From: an uncultured Candidatus Saccharibacteria bacterium
GTDB lineage: Bacteria; Patescibacteriota; Saccharimonadia; Saccharimonadales; Saccharimonadaceae
Reading direction: 5' to 3'
Assembly: GCA_946530965.1 (NCBI GenBank)
Contig: CAMNAK010000001.1
Location: 62,001-126,000, forward strand
Length of the DNA: 64,000 bases
Position numbers and translations under genes: made by a program. The notes beneath the pieces are model-generated. The model was given only the letters and a program-made list of their open reading frames with translations, did no database searches and had not been told where the DNA came from. Shown in pieces: positions 45,354-54,827 of the stretch. How positions within the stretch are numbered: position 1 is the first letter of the stretch; every line of letters begins with the position of its first letter.

Positions 45354-46268
45354 ATGGCAAATAAAGTTATGATTGTCGGCACTGGTAATGTCGGCATGAG
45401 CTTTGGTTATGCACTTGTGCATCAGCGCACAAATGTTAACGAGCTAATTCTTGTAGATATTAATAAGGAAGACGCAGAAGGCGAAGCAATTGATCTTCGT
45501 GATACTTTGGCTGTCGCTCCAGCTTATCTAAAAGTTCGCGCAGGCGAGTATTCTGATGCTGGCGATTGCGATATTATCGTTATTACTGCGGGCATTCCTC
45601 AGAAACCAGGCGAATCCCGTATGGATCTTCTAAAGAAAAACGCTGCAATCTTCAAAGATATGATTGGTCAAATCATGGAGGCCGGCTTCAATGGCATCTT
45701 TGTTGTCGCAAGTAATCCTATGGATGTTCTAACATATCTAACTTGGCGCTATTCTGGCCTTCCAGCAGAGCATGTAATTGGTTCTGGCACAGTCTTGGAT
45801 TCCGCAAGGCTTCGCTATCGTATCGCCCAGCGTTTGCATGTTCATCCAAAAGCCATTCATGCTTACCAGGTCGGCGAACACGGAGATTCTGAATTTGCTC
45901 TTTGGAGCTGCGCAAGTGTTGGCGGTCAGGATGTTCGCGATCTTATCGATGCTCAGGCTCGCGCCGAAATCGAAGATTATGCTAGGAAAGAAGCCTACAC
46001 GATCATCGAGAAGAAGGGCGCTACATATTACGGTATTGGTAGCTGCTTGGCGACAATTGTAAACTGCATCTTGAATGATGAAAACCGCATTTTGCCAGTC
46101 AGTAACTATGACGAATTTAGCGGCACATACAATGGCTTCCCAGCTGTTCTTGGTGCTAATGGTATTGTTCGTCGTATTGGCCTAAGAATCAACGAAGAAG
46201 AGCAAATCAAGTTCAATGCAAGCATCCAAGTCCTTAAGGATGCAATCGCAGAAGCTGAACAAGCTTAA
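45354..46268 (+). CDS. ldh: L-lactate dehydrogenase
   Basis: A 304-residue NAD-dependent 2-hydroxyacid dehydrogenase of the LDH/MDH family. It has the N-terminal GTGNVGMSF dinucleotide fold and the active-site loop AGIPQKPGESRMDLL, whose glutamine indicates lactate rather than malate specificity. SNPMDVLTYL and the catalytic histidine in GEHGDSEFALWS follow. It regenerates NAD+ from pyruvate, fitting a fermentative lifestyle. The promoter contains TATGCTAAAAT (about 45309-45319), and a weak AGAGGG precedes the ATG. Confidence 0.93.
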   Translation: MANKVMIVGTGNVGMSFGYALVHQRTNVNELILVDINKEDAEGEAIDLRDTLAVAPAYLKVRAGEYSDAGDCDIIVITAGIPQKPGESRMDLLKKNAAIFKDMIGQIMEAGFNGIFVVASNPMDVLTYLTWRYSGLPAEHVIGSGTVLDSARLRYRIAQRLHVHPKAIHAYQVGEHGDSEFALWSCASVGGQDVRDLIDAQARAEIEDYARKEAYTIIEKKGATYYGIGSCLATIVNCILNDENRILPVSNYDEFSGTYNGFPAVLGANGIVRRIGLRINEEEQIKFNASIQVLKDAIAEAEQA

Positions 46269-46287
46269 CGAATAAAAGATGCCCTAA

Positions 46288-46315
46288 AAAGAGGAGTGCA
46301 ATAACTCCTCTTTTT
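46288..46315 (+). terminator. Terminator of ldh
   Basis: AAAAGAGGAGT/ACTCCTCTTTTT stem and T-run. Confidence 0.88.
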
Positions 46316-46352
46316 GCTTATGTCTAAAATTTGAAAAAATAGCAAAAAATGA

Positions 46353-46358
46353 TATAAT
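46353..46358 (+). promoter_or_regulatory. -10 element of leaderless PIN-TRAM gene
   Basis: TATAAT followed by six bases and the ATG at 46365. Confidence 0.7.
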
Positions 46359-46364
46359 ATAGCA

Positions 46365-47153
46365 ATGAACTTATTTATATTAATATTAAGCTCTCTAGTA
46401 TTCGTAGAGACTAGTGCTTTGTGTGCTAAAAGTTTCTCGAAGAAAGAGTTAAAATTCGGCAAGAACGAGCGCCGCAAGATATTCGTAGATACTTCTACGC
46501 TCATGGATGGTCGTATCTTGTCGTTTGCGAGGACGGGTTTCCTTGGTGACGAAATCCTTATTACGCGCAGCGTGGTAAGAGAATTGCAGTTACTAGCAGA
46601 TGGCTCCGACGCAGACAAAAGAACTCGTGCTAGGTTTGGACTAGATATTGTAAACGAACTCAAGAATCTTGAGAAAATTACAGTAACGATCTATCCGGAT
46701 GAACTTGGCCATGTAAAGGTTGATGAGAGGCTCCTAGAGCTTGCAAAAAGCGAGAAAGCGCTCATTATGACTAATGACTACAATCTAATTAAAGTCGCTG
46801 GCACGGAAGGCGTAGAAGCGCTAAATATCAACGAACTAGCGCAGAGTCTCCGCAGTGAATATCTCCCGGGAGATAAAATTGACGTTAAGGTTGTTGGTGT
46901 AGGCAGTAATCCTCATCAAGGCGTAGCTTATCTATCTGACGGCACGATGGTTGTAATCGATGGCGCAGATAAGCTTGCTGGCAAGAATGAAACTACTCGT
47001 GTTGAATTTGTTCGTTACTTGCAGACGAGCGCTGGCAAAATGATGTTCGCTCGCCTAGATAATACTCTAGCTCCAAAACAGAACAAATCTACCGGCAGAA
47101 AACGTATCGTAAAAGATAATAAATCTCGCAAGAACAACAAGAAAAATAAGTAG
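46365..47153 (+). CDS. PIN-TRAM domain protein (YacL-like nuclease, membrane-anchored)
   Basis: A 262-residue protein with one N-terminal hydrophobic segment (about 2-20). Its PIN nuclease domain has acidic residues in FVDTSTLMDGRI, VVRELQ and MTNDYNL. A C-terminal TRAM domain (PGDKIDVKVVGVGSNPHQG...GTMVVIDGAD) should bind RNA. A Lys/Arg/Asn-rich tail follows. The architecture matches YacL-type membrane-bound PIN-TRAM proteins, although YacL has four membrane helices and this one has one. The role is probably RNA processing or decay at the membrane; the substrate is unknown. Confidence 0.85.
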   Translation: MNLFILILSSLVFVETSALCAKSFSKKELKFGKNERRKIFVDTSTLMDGRILSFARTGFLGDEILITRSVVRELQLLADGSDADKRTRARFGLDIVNELKNLEKITVTIYPDELGHVKVDERLLELAKSEKALIMTNDYNLIKVAGTEGVEALNINELAQSLRSEYLPGDKIDVKVVGVGSNPHQGVAYLSDGTMVVIDGADKLAGKNETTRVEFVRYLQTSAGKMMFARLDNTLAPKQNKSTGRKRIVKDNKSRKNNKKNK

Positions 47154-47156
47154 TGA

Positions 47157-47187
47157 AAAGCCTCGGTTTAAAGACCGAGGCTTTTTG
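47157..47187. terminator. Bidirectional terminator between PIN-TRAM and orphan gene
   Basis: AAAAGCCTCGGT/ACCGAGGCTTTT stem with T-runs on both strands. Confidence 0.88.
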
Positions 47188-47193
47188 GGGAAA

Positions 47194-47694
47194 CTAAAAC
47201 GTCTCATCGATATATTTTTGAAACGAGTCATAGATACTACCTTTGAGAACGCCTGATGTGTTCAGGCTTTCGAGCATGCTTTTGACGAAAAACTTGCATT
47301 GACTAGCTTTTAGATAGAGCTCTGTTAATACGAGCTTGTAAGAGTTGCCATAAGCGATGCACTTAAAGAGAAACTCATCTATATCCTTGTCGACATTTTT
47401 TAATCTTTCGGGGCGATCGAAACTAGATTCGTCTATCTTTTTGCCGTCAAGGAAAAGGTCTCTGTCGATTAGCTTGTATTTGTGGAAAATGGGCCTTTGC
47501 CTATTGAATGCTTTCAGGCAAAACGGTCGCAGCATTTCTATAAAAGTTGCTACTGCTGTGGCCTTCCTCCCGCCCCAATAAATCCAGGCCGGAGAGTCGG
47601 CGAGCCGGAGTGCCGATGGATCTTTGCCTGATTCTAGTTCAACGATTGTTTCGCTTGCGTTTTTCACAATTTCGTCAAATTTCATATTTCCCAT
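47194..47694 (-). CDS. Hypothetical protein, orphan-cassette gene
   Basis: A 166-residue soluble, helix-rich protein (SPAWIYWGGRKATAVATFIE in the first third, Lys/Asp-rich middle). No family is recognised. The start follows GAGGTG with seven bases between. Proline codons are CCG or CCC in four of five cases. The promoter is TTGACA-N17-TGTAAT (47758-47786), with an ATGCAT/ATGCAT palindrome at the start of the transcript and a GC-rich hairpin before the ribosome site. It lies alone, opposite to the core genes on both sides. Confidence 0.72.
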   Translation of the reverse strand: MGNMKFDEIVKNASETIVELESGKDPSALRLADSPAWIYWGGRKATAVATFIEMLRPFCLKAFNRQRPIFHKYKLIDRDLFLDGKKIDESSFDRPERLKNVDKDIDEFLFKCIAYGNSYKLVLTELYLKASQCKFFVKSMLESLNTSGVLKGSIYDSFQKYIDETF

Positions 47695-47757
47695 TAAAGA
47701 ACACCTCTTTTGCGCTTGCGCGCGAAAAACTCACGCAACTAATGCATGGCATGCATA

Positions 47758-47786
47758 ATTACAGCATAAGCATATCAATTTGTCAA
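47758..47786 (-). promoter_or_regulatory. Promoter of orphan gene at 47694
   Basis: TTGACA (47781-47786), 17-base spacer ending TATGC, TGTAAT (47758-47763) on the minus strand. Confidence 0.75.
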
Positions 47787-47804
47787 GAGTAGGGGGGTGC
47801 TGAC

Positions 47805-47836
47805 AAAAAATATCCACCGTTTTCCGGTGGATATTT
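47805..47836 (-). terminator. Terminator of class A PBP gene
   Basis: ATATCCACCG/CGGTGGATAT stem with TTTTTTG on the minus strand. Confidence 0.85.
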
Positions 47837-47839
47837 TAT

Positions 47840-50587
47840 TTATTCGTTGTAGGTTGTACTTTCGGTTGTGGTATAGCCTGCGCTATCTGTAACTGTGACT
47901 GTAATCTTGCCTGGTTTAGACTGTGCTCTTGCTGAGGCGCTACCAGATGCGATTGAGCCGCTAGCTAGGGTTTGACCATCAACTTCGATTGTGTAGCTTT
48001 CGAGGCTGTGGGTGCCTTTACTTGCTGAAACAATGATTTTGTAACCGGAACTATCGTCAACGGTTATTGAGTTAACTGTTGGCTTAGCGTCACTACAAGA
48101 GTGAACGTCGTCTTCTGCTTCTGGATCGTAGCCGTCGGCAGATAGGGCATCTTTCTTTGTCATAGGATCGTAAGTCTTTGTAACTTCGACATCTACGCGA
48201 GTTTCGGCAGGAGTACAGTCGGTTGCTTTCTTCTTGCTGATTCTATCGAATGCCATAGTTTCTTTGGAGATACCAGACTTCTTGCTGTTATACCAGCTTG
48301 GCCAGATATCTGTCTTGCCGCCAATTGTGAGGGTTTGTAGACCTTCTGGCTGGACGAATTGCTGACCTGGGGTCCATTTACCATCTACAGCGTAAACTTC
48401 GTCATGGACACGGTCTTGATATGCTGCGTTAATTCTGAAACATGCATCGTGCGAGTCTGTTGCGAGCGGAGAACCATCGTGGTTTCCGTTCCAAATTGCA
48501 GTTGCAAGTACTGGAGATGCGGACATTGTCCAGGAGTCCTTTGCAGAACCCATACCGTTTTCTGTAGTACCAGTCTTTACGGCATATGGAGTGTGTTCGC
48601 TATAGAAACCAGCCTGTGCTGCCCAACCGTAGCCCCAAAGGGAAGCGCGAGCTTCAAGCTTTGTGAGGATATCGATTGTCATGTAAGCGACCTGTGGATC
48701 AACGATGCGTTCACCTTCAGTATCAGTCCAAGATTCAATAACGTCACCATCGGAGTTCTTGACTTCTAGGACATAGGCAATGTCTTTATATGTACCACCG
48801 CGAGCAAGTGTTGCGTATGCGTTTGCATGCTCAACTGGACGTACGGAACAGCCACCACCGATAGCCATAGATAGACCAGCGGTTTCGCCGTTAGCACAGT
48901 AAGACTTATCACCAAGCTTGTGTGCGATTTCTAGGCTGTTTTCGATGCCGTTAATATATAGAGCCTTAACGGCAGGAATGTTCTGAGATGTAGATAGAGC
49001 CTGGCGAATTGTAATGTTGCCATAGTATCTATCTGTAGAGTTTGCTAGGTGACAGCGACCATAAGTACCAGCACAGTAAATAGAGTCGATATTTTCATCC
49101 TTTAGGACTGAGCCTGGACCATAGTTGACACCATCGCGTTCCATAAATAGTGGCGTGTAGTCCAAGATTGGCTTAATAGAAGAACCTGGCTCAAGCAACG
49201 ATGTTGCGGCATTGAGCTGACCATAACCTTCGCGGTTCCAGTCTACACTACCAACCATTGCGATAACCTGAGATGTTTCGACGTCTACGGAAACTAGGGT
49301 TGCGTTGTCTGAACCGTTTCTATAGAAGATTTCGGAACCGGCAGCAACGGCATCTTCTGCGATTTGCTGAGCGCGTAGATCGATAGTGGTCTTGATTGTG
49401 AAGCCACCTTCGCGCATAACCTTTAGACCATAGCGAGATTCAAGTTCAGCCTTAGCTTCAAGAACTGCCCATGGAGCCTTGATGTTTTCGTACTGGCTCT
49501 GTTCTGGCTGAACGCGTGCAAGAACATCAACGGCCATAGCTTCATCGGCTTGCTCTCGAGTAATGTAACCCATCTCGACCATAGCATTAAGCGTTTTATG
49601 CTGGCGAGCAATCAAAGCCTCATTACCATCAATATTGTATGGATTATATAGGCCTGGGTTGTTTGGAATAGAAGCAAGAAGGGCGGACTCTGCGAGATCA
49701 AGATCTTTAGCGCTCTTCTTGAAATATGTCTGTGCGGCACTCTCTACGCCATTACGACGACCACCATATGGAGACTCGTTAAGGTATAGAGTAATAATCT
49801 GCTCTTTGTCGTACATCTTTTCTACCTCGATAGAAAGAATCATTTCCTTGATCTTACGAGGAATACCAGACATTGAGCGGTCTTTTGCTTCTTCGGAGAA
49901 ATAGACCTGCTTGATAAGCTGCTGCGTCAAAGTAGAACCACCCTGAACGGCGCCACCGCCAAGGGTAACCCATGCTGCACGAATAAGAGCTGTAAAGTCG
50001 ACACCTGGGTGATTATAGAAGTTCTTATCCTCGATAGCGACCGTAGCTTGGCGCATATATGTAGAAATATCTTCGCCATCAACAACAAGACGATAATCGC
50101 CAGAACCCTTATCTTCCCAAAGAAGCTGGCCGTTGCGATCAAGATAAGTATTAACCGTGTTTTGAACGCGATTAGCAAGTTCTTCTGGATTAATTTCTTT
50201 AAGATCTTTCTTGTAATAAAGGAATAGGCCGCCGATACCAATAACCATAATAAGCACAAGCGCCAAAAACACCTTCAAAATACGAAGCTGACCCTTCTTG
50301 GAGAACCACGCCTTGAAGAAACGATCTGGACGTAGCTTTGCGAAGAAACGCAAAATTGGATTTTTTGGTAGCTTAGCCTCATCTTCAGCGCGCTTGCGGG
50401 CCTTCTGGTCCTGTTTGACGCGACGCTTGTAGGCTAGGTTTGAATATAGTGAAATGTTGCCACTTTTCTTCTTCTTGGAGGAGCTTTTTTCGCTCTTCTT
50501 TGGAAGTTTGCTCAAAAGACTTTTGGCTGAAGCACCAAAATCTTTCTTCGTGGCAGATTTTTTACTCGCAGTTTTATTATTTGCCAT
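47840..50587 (-). CDS. Class A penicillin-binding protein (bifunctional peptidoglycan synthase)
   Basis: A 915-residue cell-wall synthase. A Lys-rich cytoplasmic N-terminus (about 100 residues) is followed by a membrane helix (104-125). The GT51 glycosyltransferase has EDKNFYNHPGVD (catalytic Glu 186) and GGSTLTQQLIKQ. The transpeptidase has SSIK (active serine), an SQN motif and KTGT. An Ig-like or PASTA-like C-terminal part with several cysteines ends the protein. The start is the ATG at 50587: TATAAT lies six bases upstream, and the GTG five codons earlier is inside that -10. It extends peptidoglycan, consistent with a monoderm wall carrying sortase substrates. Confidence 0.95.
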   Translation of the reverse strand: MANNKTASKKSATKKDFGASAKSLLSKLPKKSEKSSSKKKKSGNISLYSNLAYKRRVKQDQKARKRAEDEAKLPKNPILRFFAKLRPDRFFKAWFSKKGQLRILKVFLALVLIMVIGIGGLFLYYKKDLKEINPEELANRVQNTVNTYLDRNGQLLWEDKGSGDYRLVVDGEDISTYMRQATVAIEDKNFYNHPGVDFTALIRAAWVTLGGGAVQGGSTLTQQLIKQVYFSEEAKDRSMSGIPRKIKEMILSIEVEKMYDKEQIITLYLNESPYGGRRNGVESAAQTYFKKSAKDLDLAESALLASIPNNPGLYNPYNIDGNEALIARQHKTLNAMVEMGYITREQADEAMAVDVLARVQPEQSQYENIKAPWAVLEAKAELESRYGLKVMREGGFTIKTTIDLRAQQIAEDAVAAGSEIFYRNGSDNATLVSVDVETSQVIAMVGSVDWNREGYGQLNAATSLLEPGSSIKPILDYTPLFMERDGVNYGPGSVLKDENIDSIYCAGTYGRCHLANSTDRYYGNITIRQALSTSQNIPAVKALYINGIENSLEIAHKLGDKSYCANGETAGLSMAIGGGCSVRPVEHANAYATLARGGTYKDIAYVLEVKNSDGDVIESWTDTEGERIVDPQVAYMTIDILTKLEARASLWGYGWAAQAGFYSEHTPYAVKTGTTENGMGSAKDSWTMSASPVLATAIWNGNHDGSPLATDSHDACFRINAAYQDRVHDEVYAVDGKWTPGQQFVQPEGLQTLTIGGKTDIWPSWYNSKKSGISKETMAFDRISKKKATDCTPAETRVDVEVTKTYDPMTKKDALSADGYDPEAEDDVHSCSDAKPTVNSITVDDSSGYKIIVSASKGTHSLESYTIEVDGQTLASGSIASGSASARAQSKPGKITVTVTDSAGYTTTESTTYNE

Positions 50588-50593
50588 TACTTT

Positions 50594-50599
50594 ATTATA
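50594..50599 (-). promoter_or_regulatory. -10 element of leaderless PBP gene
   Basis: TATAAT on the minus strand, six bases before the ATG at 50587. Confidence 0.7.
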
Positions 50600-50671
50600 C
50601 ACTATTATGCTTATATTGTATTAACTTTAGCATTTTACACCCCTAAGATTATAGGGTAAAATATATGCATT

Positions 50672-53062
50672 ATGAGTCATTATGAGCCGTTAAAAATCGA
50701 AGAAAAGTGGCAGGCGATTTGGGAAAAAGAAAAGCCATTCGCTGCCAAGGACGATGATAAGCGTCCAAAAAAGTTTGTTGCGGAAATGTTTCCGTATCCA
50801 TCAGGTGCTGGCCTTCATGTTGGTCACGTACGTAATTTTTCAATCGTAGACTGCGTAGCACGCTTCTATGCTCAAAATGATTTTAATGTCCTTCGTCCAT
50901 TCGGCTATGATACTTTCGGTCTCCCAGCAGAGAATTACGCAATCAAAACTGGTACCGCCCCTCAGGATGTCACTCTAGTAAACATCGAAAACTTCCGCAA
51001 GCAGGCAAAGCGTCTAGGTTATGCTATTGACTGGTCTCGCGAAATTAATACTTCTGATCCTAAATATTATAAATGGACTCAGTGGTGCTTCTTGCAGCTC
51101 TTTAAGAAAGGCCTTGCTTATCAGGCAGAGAGCTATCAGTGGTGGTGCCCAGTAGATCAGACTGTTCTTGCTAACGAACAGGTCGAGAACGGTCATTGCT
51201 GGCGCTGCGGCTGCGAAGTTGAAAAGAAGAAGATGAAGCAGTGGTTCTTCAAGATTACTGCCTATGCAGATGAGCTTCTTGACGAAATTGATTCTCTTGA
51301 CTGGCCAGATAAAATCAAGACCATGCAGAAGAACTGGATTGGTCGCAGTGAAGGCGCTGAAGTTAAGTTCAAGATCAAAGACAGCAAAGAAGAGATTACG
51401 GTCTTCACGACTCGCCCAGATACTCTTTATGGCGCAACCTTCATGGTTCTTGCTCCAGAACATCCAATGATTTCAAAGATTATGACAGAGGATGTACGCA
51501 AGAAGGTCAAGCAGTACTGCGATGACGCTATCAAGAAGAGCGAAATCGAACGCCAGGAAAACAAGGAAAAGACAGGTGTCTTTACTGGAGCTTATGCAAT
51601 CAATCCTTTGACAAAGAAAGAAATTCCAATTTGGGTTTCGGATTATGTCCTTATGGGTTACGGCACGGGCGCGATCATGGCTGTTCCTGCCCATGACGAA
51701 CGCGACTTTGCTTTTGCAGAGAAGTTTGATCTTCCAATCGTAAAAGTAATTGAAAAACCAGAAGATTCCGATGATGACTCTAAGTGTTACCATGACGAAG
51801 GTACGCTCGTAAACTCCGAATCCTTCAATGGCATGAATAGTGCTGAGGCTCGCGAAAAGATTGTCGAATGGCTCGAAAAAGAAAAGATTGGTCAGAAGAA
51901 GGTTACTTATCGTATGCGCGACTGGCTCATTTCTCGTCAGCGCTACTGGGGCTGCCCAATTCCTATCGCTTATGACAAGAATGGTAATCCTCATGCAATT
52001 CCAGAAGATCAGCTTCCTGTCATGCTTCCAAAGGTTGACGATTATAAGCCAGACAAATCCGGTCGCAGCGCTTTGGCAAAGTGTGAAGATTTCTTGAAAG
52101 TTACGATTGATGGCGAGGAAATGACTCGCGAAACTGATACGCTTGATGGTTACGCATGTTCTAGCTGGTACCTCTGGCGCTATACTGATCCTCATAATGA
52201 TAAAGAAGCTTGGGGTAAGGACAAGGTTAACTACTGGGCTCCAACCGACGTTTATGTTGGTGCAGACCACGCAGTTGCTCACTTGCTTTATGTTCGCTTC
52301 TGGTGCAAGTTCTTTGCCGACGAAGGCTATCTAAACTTCCGTGAGCCAGTCAAGAAGTTGTTATACAACGGCTATATTAATGCTCCTGACGGCAAGAAGA
52401 TGAGCAAGTCCAAGGGTAATGTTATCGACCCGCTTGATGTTATTAATCAGGGTTATGGTGCGGATACTCTACGTACTTACGAACTCTTCATTGGCCCATA
52501 CGACCAGAAGGCAAACTGGAATACTAGCGCAATCGGCGGCGTTTATCGCTTCTTGAATCGCTGCTGGAGTCTTGCCTTTGAGACTAAGTACAACAAAGAA
52601 GACAAGAATAAGGTCATCCGCAACCGCACCATCAAGAAAGTTACGGATTACATGTATAGCAATGGCTACAACACGGCTGTCGCTGCTATGATGGAATTTG
52701 TGAACGAATTGTACAAGGAGGGTGCAAATAAGGAAGACGTCGACGTGCTTGCTCGTATGCTCAAGCCATTTGCTCCGCACCTTGCTTGCGAAATGCTCGA
52801 AAAGCTAGGCGCTAAAGATGATTTGTGGCCAAGCTATGATGAATCCGCACTTTTTGCCGAAGAAGTCGAAGTTGTGGTTCAGGTTAACGGTAAGCTTCGT
52901 GCTCGCGTAAATGTCCCAGCTGAAGATGCTGAAGATAAAGAAAAGCTAGAAGCCGCTGCGAAATCCGACGAAAAGATTAAGCAGATCCTAAGCGATCATT
53001 CAGAAATCAAGACAATCGTAATTCCACGAACTCATCTTGTAAACATTGTTGTAAAACAGTAA
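50672..53062 (+). CDS. leuS: Leucyl-tRNA synthetase
   Basis: A 796-residue class I synthetase. The HIGH motif reads HVGH (49-52) and KMSKS is intact (KKMSKSKGN). The CP1 editing domain is present (TTRPDTLYGATFMVL and GYGTGAIMAVPAHDERD, the conserved T-rich and aspartate segments), so misacylated tRNA-Leu can be cleared, unlike the case for ProS here. Two CxxC-type pairs near residues 160-180 form the zinc site. TAAAAT lies nine bases before the ATG. The gene is divergent from the PBP gene. Confidence 0.97.
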   Translation: MSHYEPLKIEEKWQAIWEKEKPFAAKDDDKRPKKFVAEMFPYPSGAGLHVGHVRNFSIVDCVARFYAQNDFNVLRPFGYDTFGLPAENYAIKTGTAPQDVTLVNIENFRKQAKRLGYAIDWSREINTSDPKYYKWTQWCFLQLFKKGLAYQAESYQWWCPVDQTVLANEQVENGHCWRCGCEVEKKKMKQWFFKITAYADELLDEIDSLDWPDKIKTMQKNWIGRSEGAEVKFKIKDSKEEITVFTTRPDTLYGATFMVLAPEHPMISKIMTEDVRKKVKQYCDDAIKKSEIERQENKEKTGVFTGAYAINPLTKKEIPIWVSDYVLMGYGTGAIMAVPAHDERDFAFAEKFDLPIVKVIEKPEDSDDDSKCYHDEGTLVNSESFNGMNSAEAREKIVEWLEKEKIGQKKVTYRMRDWLISRQRYWGCPIPIAYDKNGNPHAIPEDQLPVMLPKVDDYKPDKSGRSALAKCEDFLKVTIDGEEMTRETDTLDGYACSSWYLWRYTDPHNDKEAWGKDKVNYWAPTDVYVGADHAVAHLLYVRFWCKFFADEGYLNFREPVKKLLYNGYINAPDGKKMSKSKGNVIDPLDVINQGYGADTLRTYELFIGPYDQKANWNTSAIGGVYRFLNRCWSLAFETKYNKEDKNKVIRNRTIKKVTDYMYSNGYNTAVAAMMEFVNELYKEGANKEDVDVLARMLKPFAPHLACEMLEKLGAKDDLWPSYDESALFAEEVEVVVQVNGKLRARVNVPAEDAEDKEKLEAAAKSDEKIKQILSDHSEIKTIVIPRTHLVNIVVKQ

Positions 53063-53065
53063 CAG

Positions 53066-53097
53066 AAAAAGCCACCGAATTAACCGGTGGCTTTTTT
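53066..53097. terminator. Bidirectional terminator between leuS and class B sortase
   Basis: AAAAAGCCACCG/CGGTGGCTTTTTT stem with T-runs both ways. Confidence 0.88.
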
Positions 53098-53110
53098 GTT
53101 GAAAGCGATT

Positions 53111-53938
53111 TTAATATCGTGGCGCGCGCTTGATGAGTTTTGCGTGTAGAACCATGCGCTCCGTATCGCTATAGCAAGTAGAAAGCGTAAGAATATGATC
53201 ACTGCTGCTAACGTTAGTTTGGAAATCGTGCGAGCTACGAGCCTTAAGCATGTTTACAAAGTTTTGGAAATCTGTATCGTTTGCAAACGAAGTGCGGATA
53301 TAGTCCGAAGTGGTTGGTAGATGGTAAGTACTAAAGACCTGCCACATAGAGGTCTCTTTGTCGGTAACGGTGCGAACGATGTAATTATCGGAATTGTTTA
53401 GCCAACCATTCGTCTCTGCGGTGCGAAGCGTTCCAAACATTGTGCCGTCATAGCGACCATGTGCATAGATAATAGTATTTCTGTCGGTATTATCTAGTCT
53501 TAATCTATAATCTGCGAATACCCAACCAGCGCTGTTATAGCTTTTGTCTAGCGAATGAGTTAGATAATAATCGTTATCGCTGGTCTGCATGAATGGATAA
53601 TTAATATTCGTGCCGCCAACTTTGATCCAACCAACAACATCTGGGTTGGTCTTGCGTAACTCGTTCAAATTTACATCGAGAAGGCTCATGTTTAAGAACT
53701 TCCAATAAGGCGATTCTGGTGCGTCGTCTGACTCTATAATCTCGGTGTTTTCGTCGTCTTCGATCTCGGTGACATTGGCTGCTTCGGTAGCTTCTTGAGC
53801 TACAACCTTTGTGTTCATGGAATCAATTAGCCAAGTAATAATCTTGTATCCAGAATAAAGCACGCCGCCAGCGCAGACGAGGGCAATAACACAGCAGATT
53901 CCCAACTTGACGCGAAACTTCGCCTTTTTTATTCTCAT
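53111..53938 (-). CDS. Class B-like sortase
   Basis: A 275-residue membrane transpeptidase. There is one N-terminal helix (about 11-32), an acidic linker, and a catalytic domain with H160 (IIYAHGR), C255 (LTLSTCYSD) and R261 (ERMVLHAKL). The TLSTC-x5-R spacing and the YPFMQTSDNDYYLTHSLD segment are typical of class B. No substrate gene is adjacent. It may anchor the pili polymerised by the class C enzyme at 12268, or other proteins, to peptidoglycan; this division of labour is an inference. TATAAT lies seven bases before the ATG (53946-53951). Confidence 0.92.
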   Translation of the reverse strand: MRIKKAKFRVKLGICCVIALVCAGGVLYSGYKIITWLIDSMNTKVVAQEATEAANVTEIEDDENTEIIESDDAPESPYWKFLNMSLLDVNLNELRKTNPDVVGWIKVGGTNINYPFMQTSDNDYYLTHSLDKSYNSAGWVFADYRLRLDNTDRNTIIYAHGRYDGTMFGTLRTAETNGWLNNSDNYIVRTVTDKETSMWQVFSTYHLPTTSDYIRTSFANDTDFQNFVNMLKARSSHDFQTNVSSSDHILTLSTCYSDTERMVLHAKLIKRAPRY

Positions 53939-54017
53939 GCTTATTATTATACACTAAGTAAGCATATGCAGAACCCGCGCATAAAGCCAAAATATTATAA
54001 AGCTCTCCCTTGATAAA

Positions 54018-54046
54018 AACATCTAATTATAGTAAAATATATACCA
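54018..54046 (+). promoter_or_regulatory. Promoter of rpmF-nusB-nudix-rnc
   Basis: TTGATA, 17-base spacer, TAAAAT, followed by a leader of about 35 bases with AAAGGAG. Positions are approximate to a few bases. Confidence 0.6.
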
Positions 54047-54083
54047 AGTAATCTATTATTAAGGAAAAAAGGAGCATTTTTAC

Positions 54084-54293
54084 ATGCCTGAACCAAAAAA
54101 GCAAAGTAGCCCAAGAAAGACTGGTCTACGCCGTAGTCATTTGCGTTTGAAGCTTGCTCGTAGTGTCAATAAGCACTCTCCAGTTAAAGCTTTTGAGACC
54201 GCAAAATCTACACCAAATCTAAAACTAAAAGCCTGCAAAGCTTGTGGCTCTAAGCCATGCGCATGCAAAAAAGAAGCTAAAAAGACAAAATAA
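54084..54293 (+). CDS. rpmF: 50S ribosomal protein bL32
   Basis: A 69-residue basic protein beginning MPEPKKQSSPRKTGLRRSHL, matching the bL32 N-terminus (MPVPK-x-K-x-S-x-RR-x-RRSH). Two cysteine pairs near the end (CKACG and CAC) make a zinc-ribbon-like tail. An AAAAGGAG site precedes the start. It opens a compact rpmF-nusB-nudix-rnc cluster; only 18 bases separate it from nusB. Confidence 0.88.
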   Translation: MPEPKKQSSPRKTGLRRSHLRLKLARSVNKHSPVKAFETAKSTPNLKLKACKACGSKPCACKKEAKKTK

Positions 54294-54311
54294 AAAGGGA
54301 GGTAATCTAAA

Positions 54312-54827
54312 GTGGCAAGTAATCGACATCTCGGCCGCATTATCGTGTTGCAGAGTTTATATGAGTGGGAATTCCGAACTAAAGCCGGCGATAAAAACGT
54401 CGATATGGATAGTATTGTCGCAAAGAATATCGAACCCTACGCCAAAGCCCTCGGCGACGTCGAATTCGTTCATGACCTCGCTAGGGGTGTTTTAAGTGAG
54501 TCCGAAGCTCTTGATAAAGAGCTCCAGCCTATGGCGCCTGAATGGCCAATCGCTAGCATTTCGTCTGTAGACCGTAATGTGCTTAGGATTGGCCTTTTTG
54601 AGCTTACGCGCCGTGCAAAGCAAGTTCCACCAAAAGTTGCTATTAATGAAGCAGTAGAACTCGCGAAGGCATTCGGATCGGATAACTCTTCGAAGTTTAT
54701 CAATGGCGTATTGGGTACGGCATATCGTAACATGGGGGGAGAGGAAAAACCGAATGCAGAACCAAAAGAAGCAGCTGAAGCGTCGTCTGAATCAGCAGAT
54801 TCCAAGAAAGAATCAGGCGAAGCCTAA
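54312..54827 (+). CDS. nusB: Transcription antitermination factor NusB
   Basis: A 171-residue helical NusB that works with NusE at ribosomal boxA sites. Conserved segments are [60 protein letters not shown]. The start is GTG at 54312 after GGGAGGT. The last 25 residues are a low-complexity Glu/Ala/Ser/Lys tail, not part of the fold; it is encoded by the 74 bases shared with the next gene. Confidence 0.93.
   Translation: MASNRHLGRIIVLQSLYEWEFRTKAGDKNVDMDSIVAKNIEPYAKALGDVEFVHDLARGVLSESEALDKELQPMAPEWPIASISSVDRNVLRIGLFELTRRAKQVPPKVAINEAVELAKAFGSDNSSKFINGVLGTAYRNMGGEEKPNAEPKEAAEASSESADSKKESGEA

Noticed and set aside
51473-52282. 269-codon antisense frame in leuS
   Set aside because: It lies wholly inside an intact synthetase gene, with no ribosome site or family resemblance.
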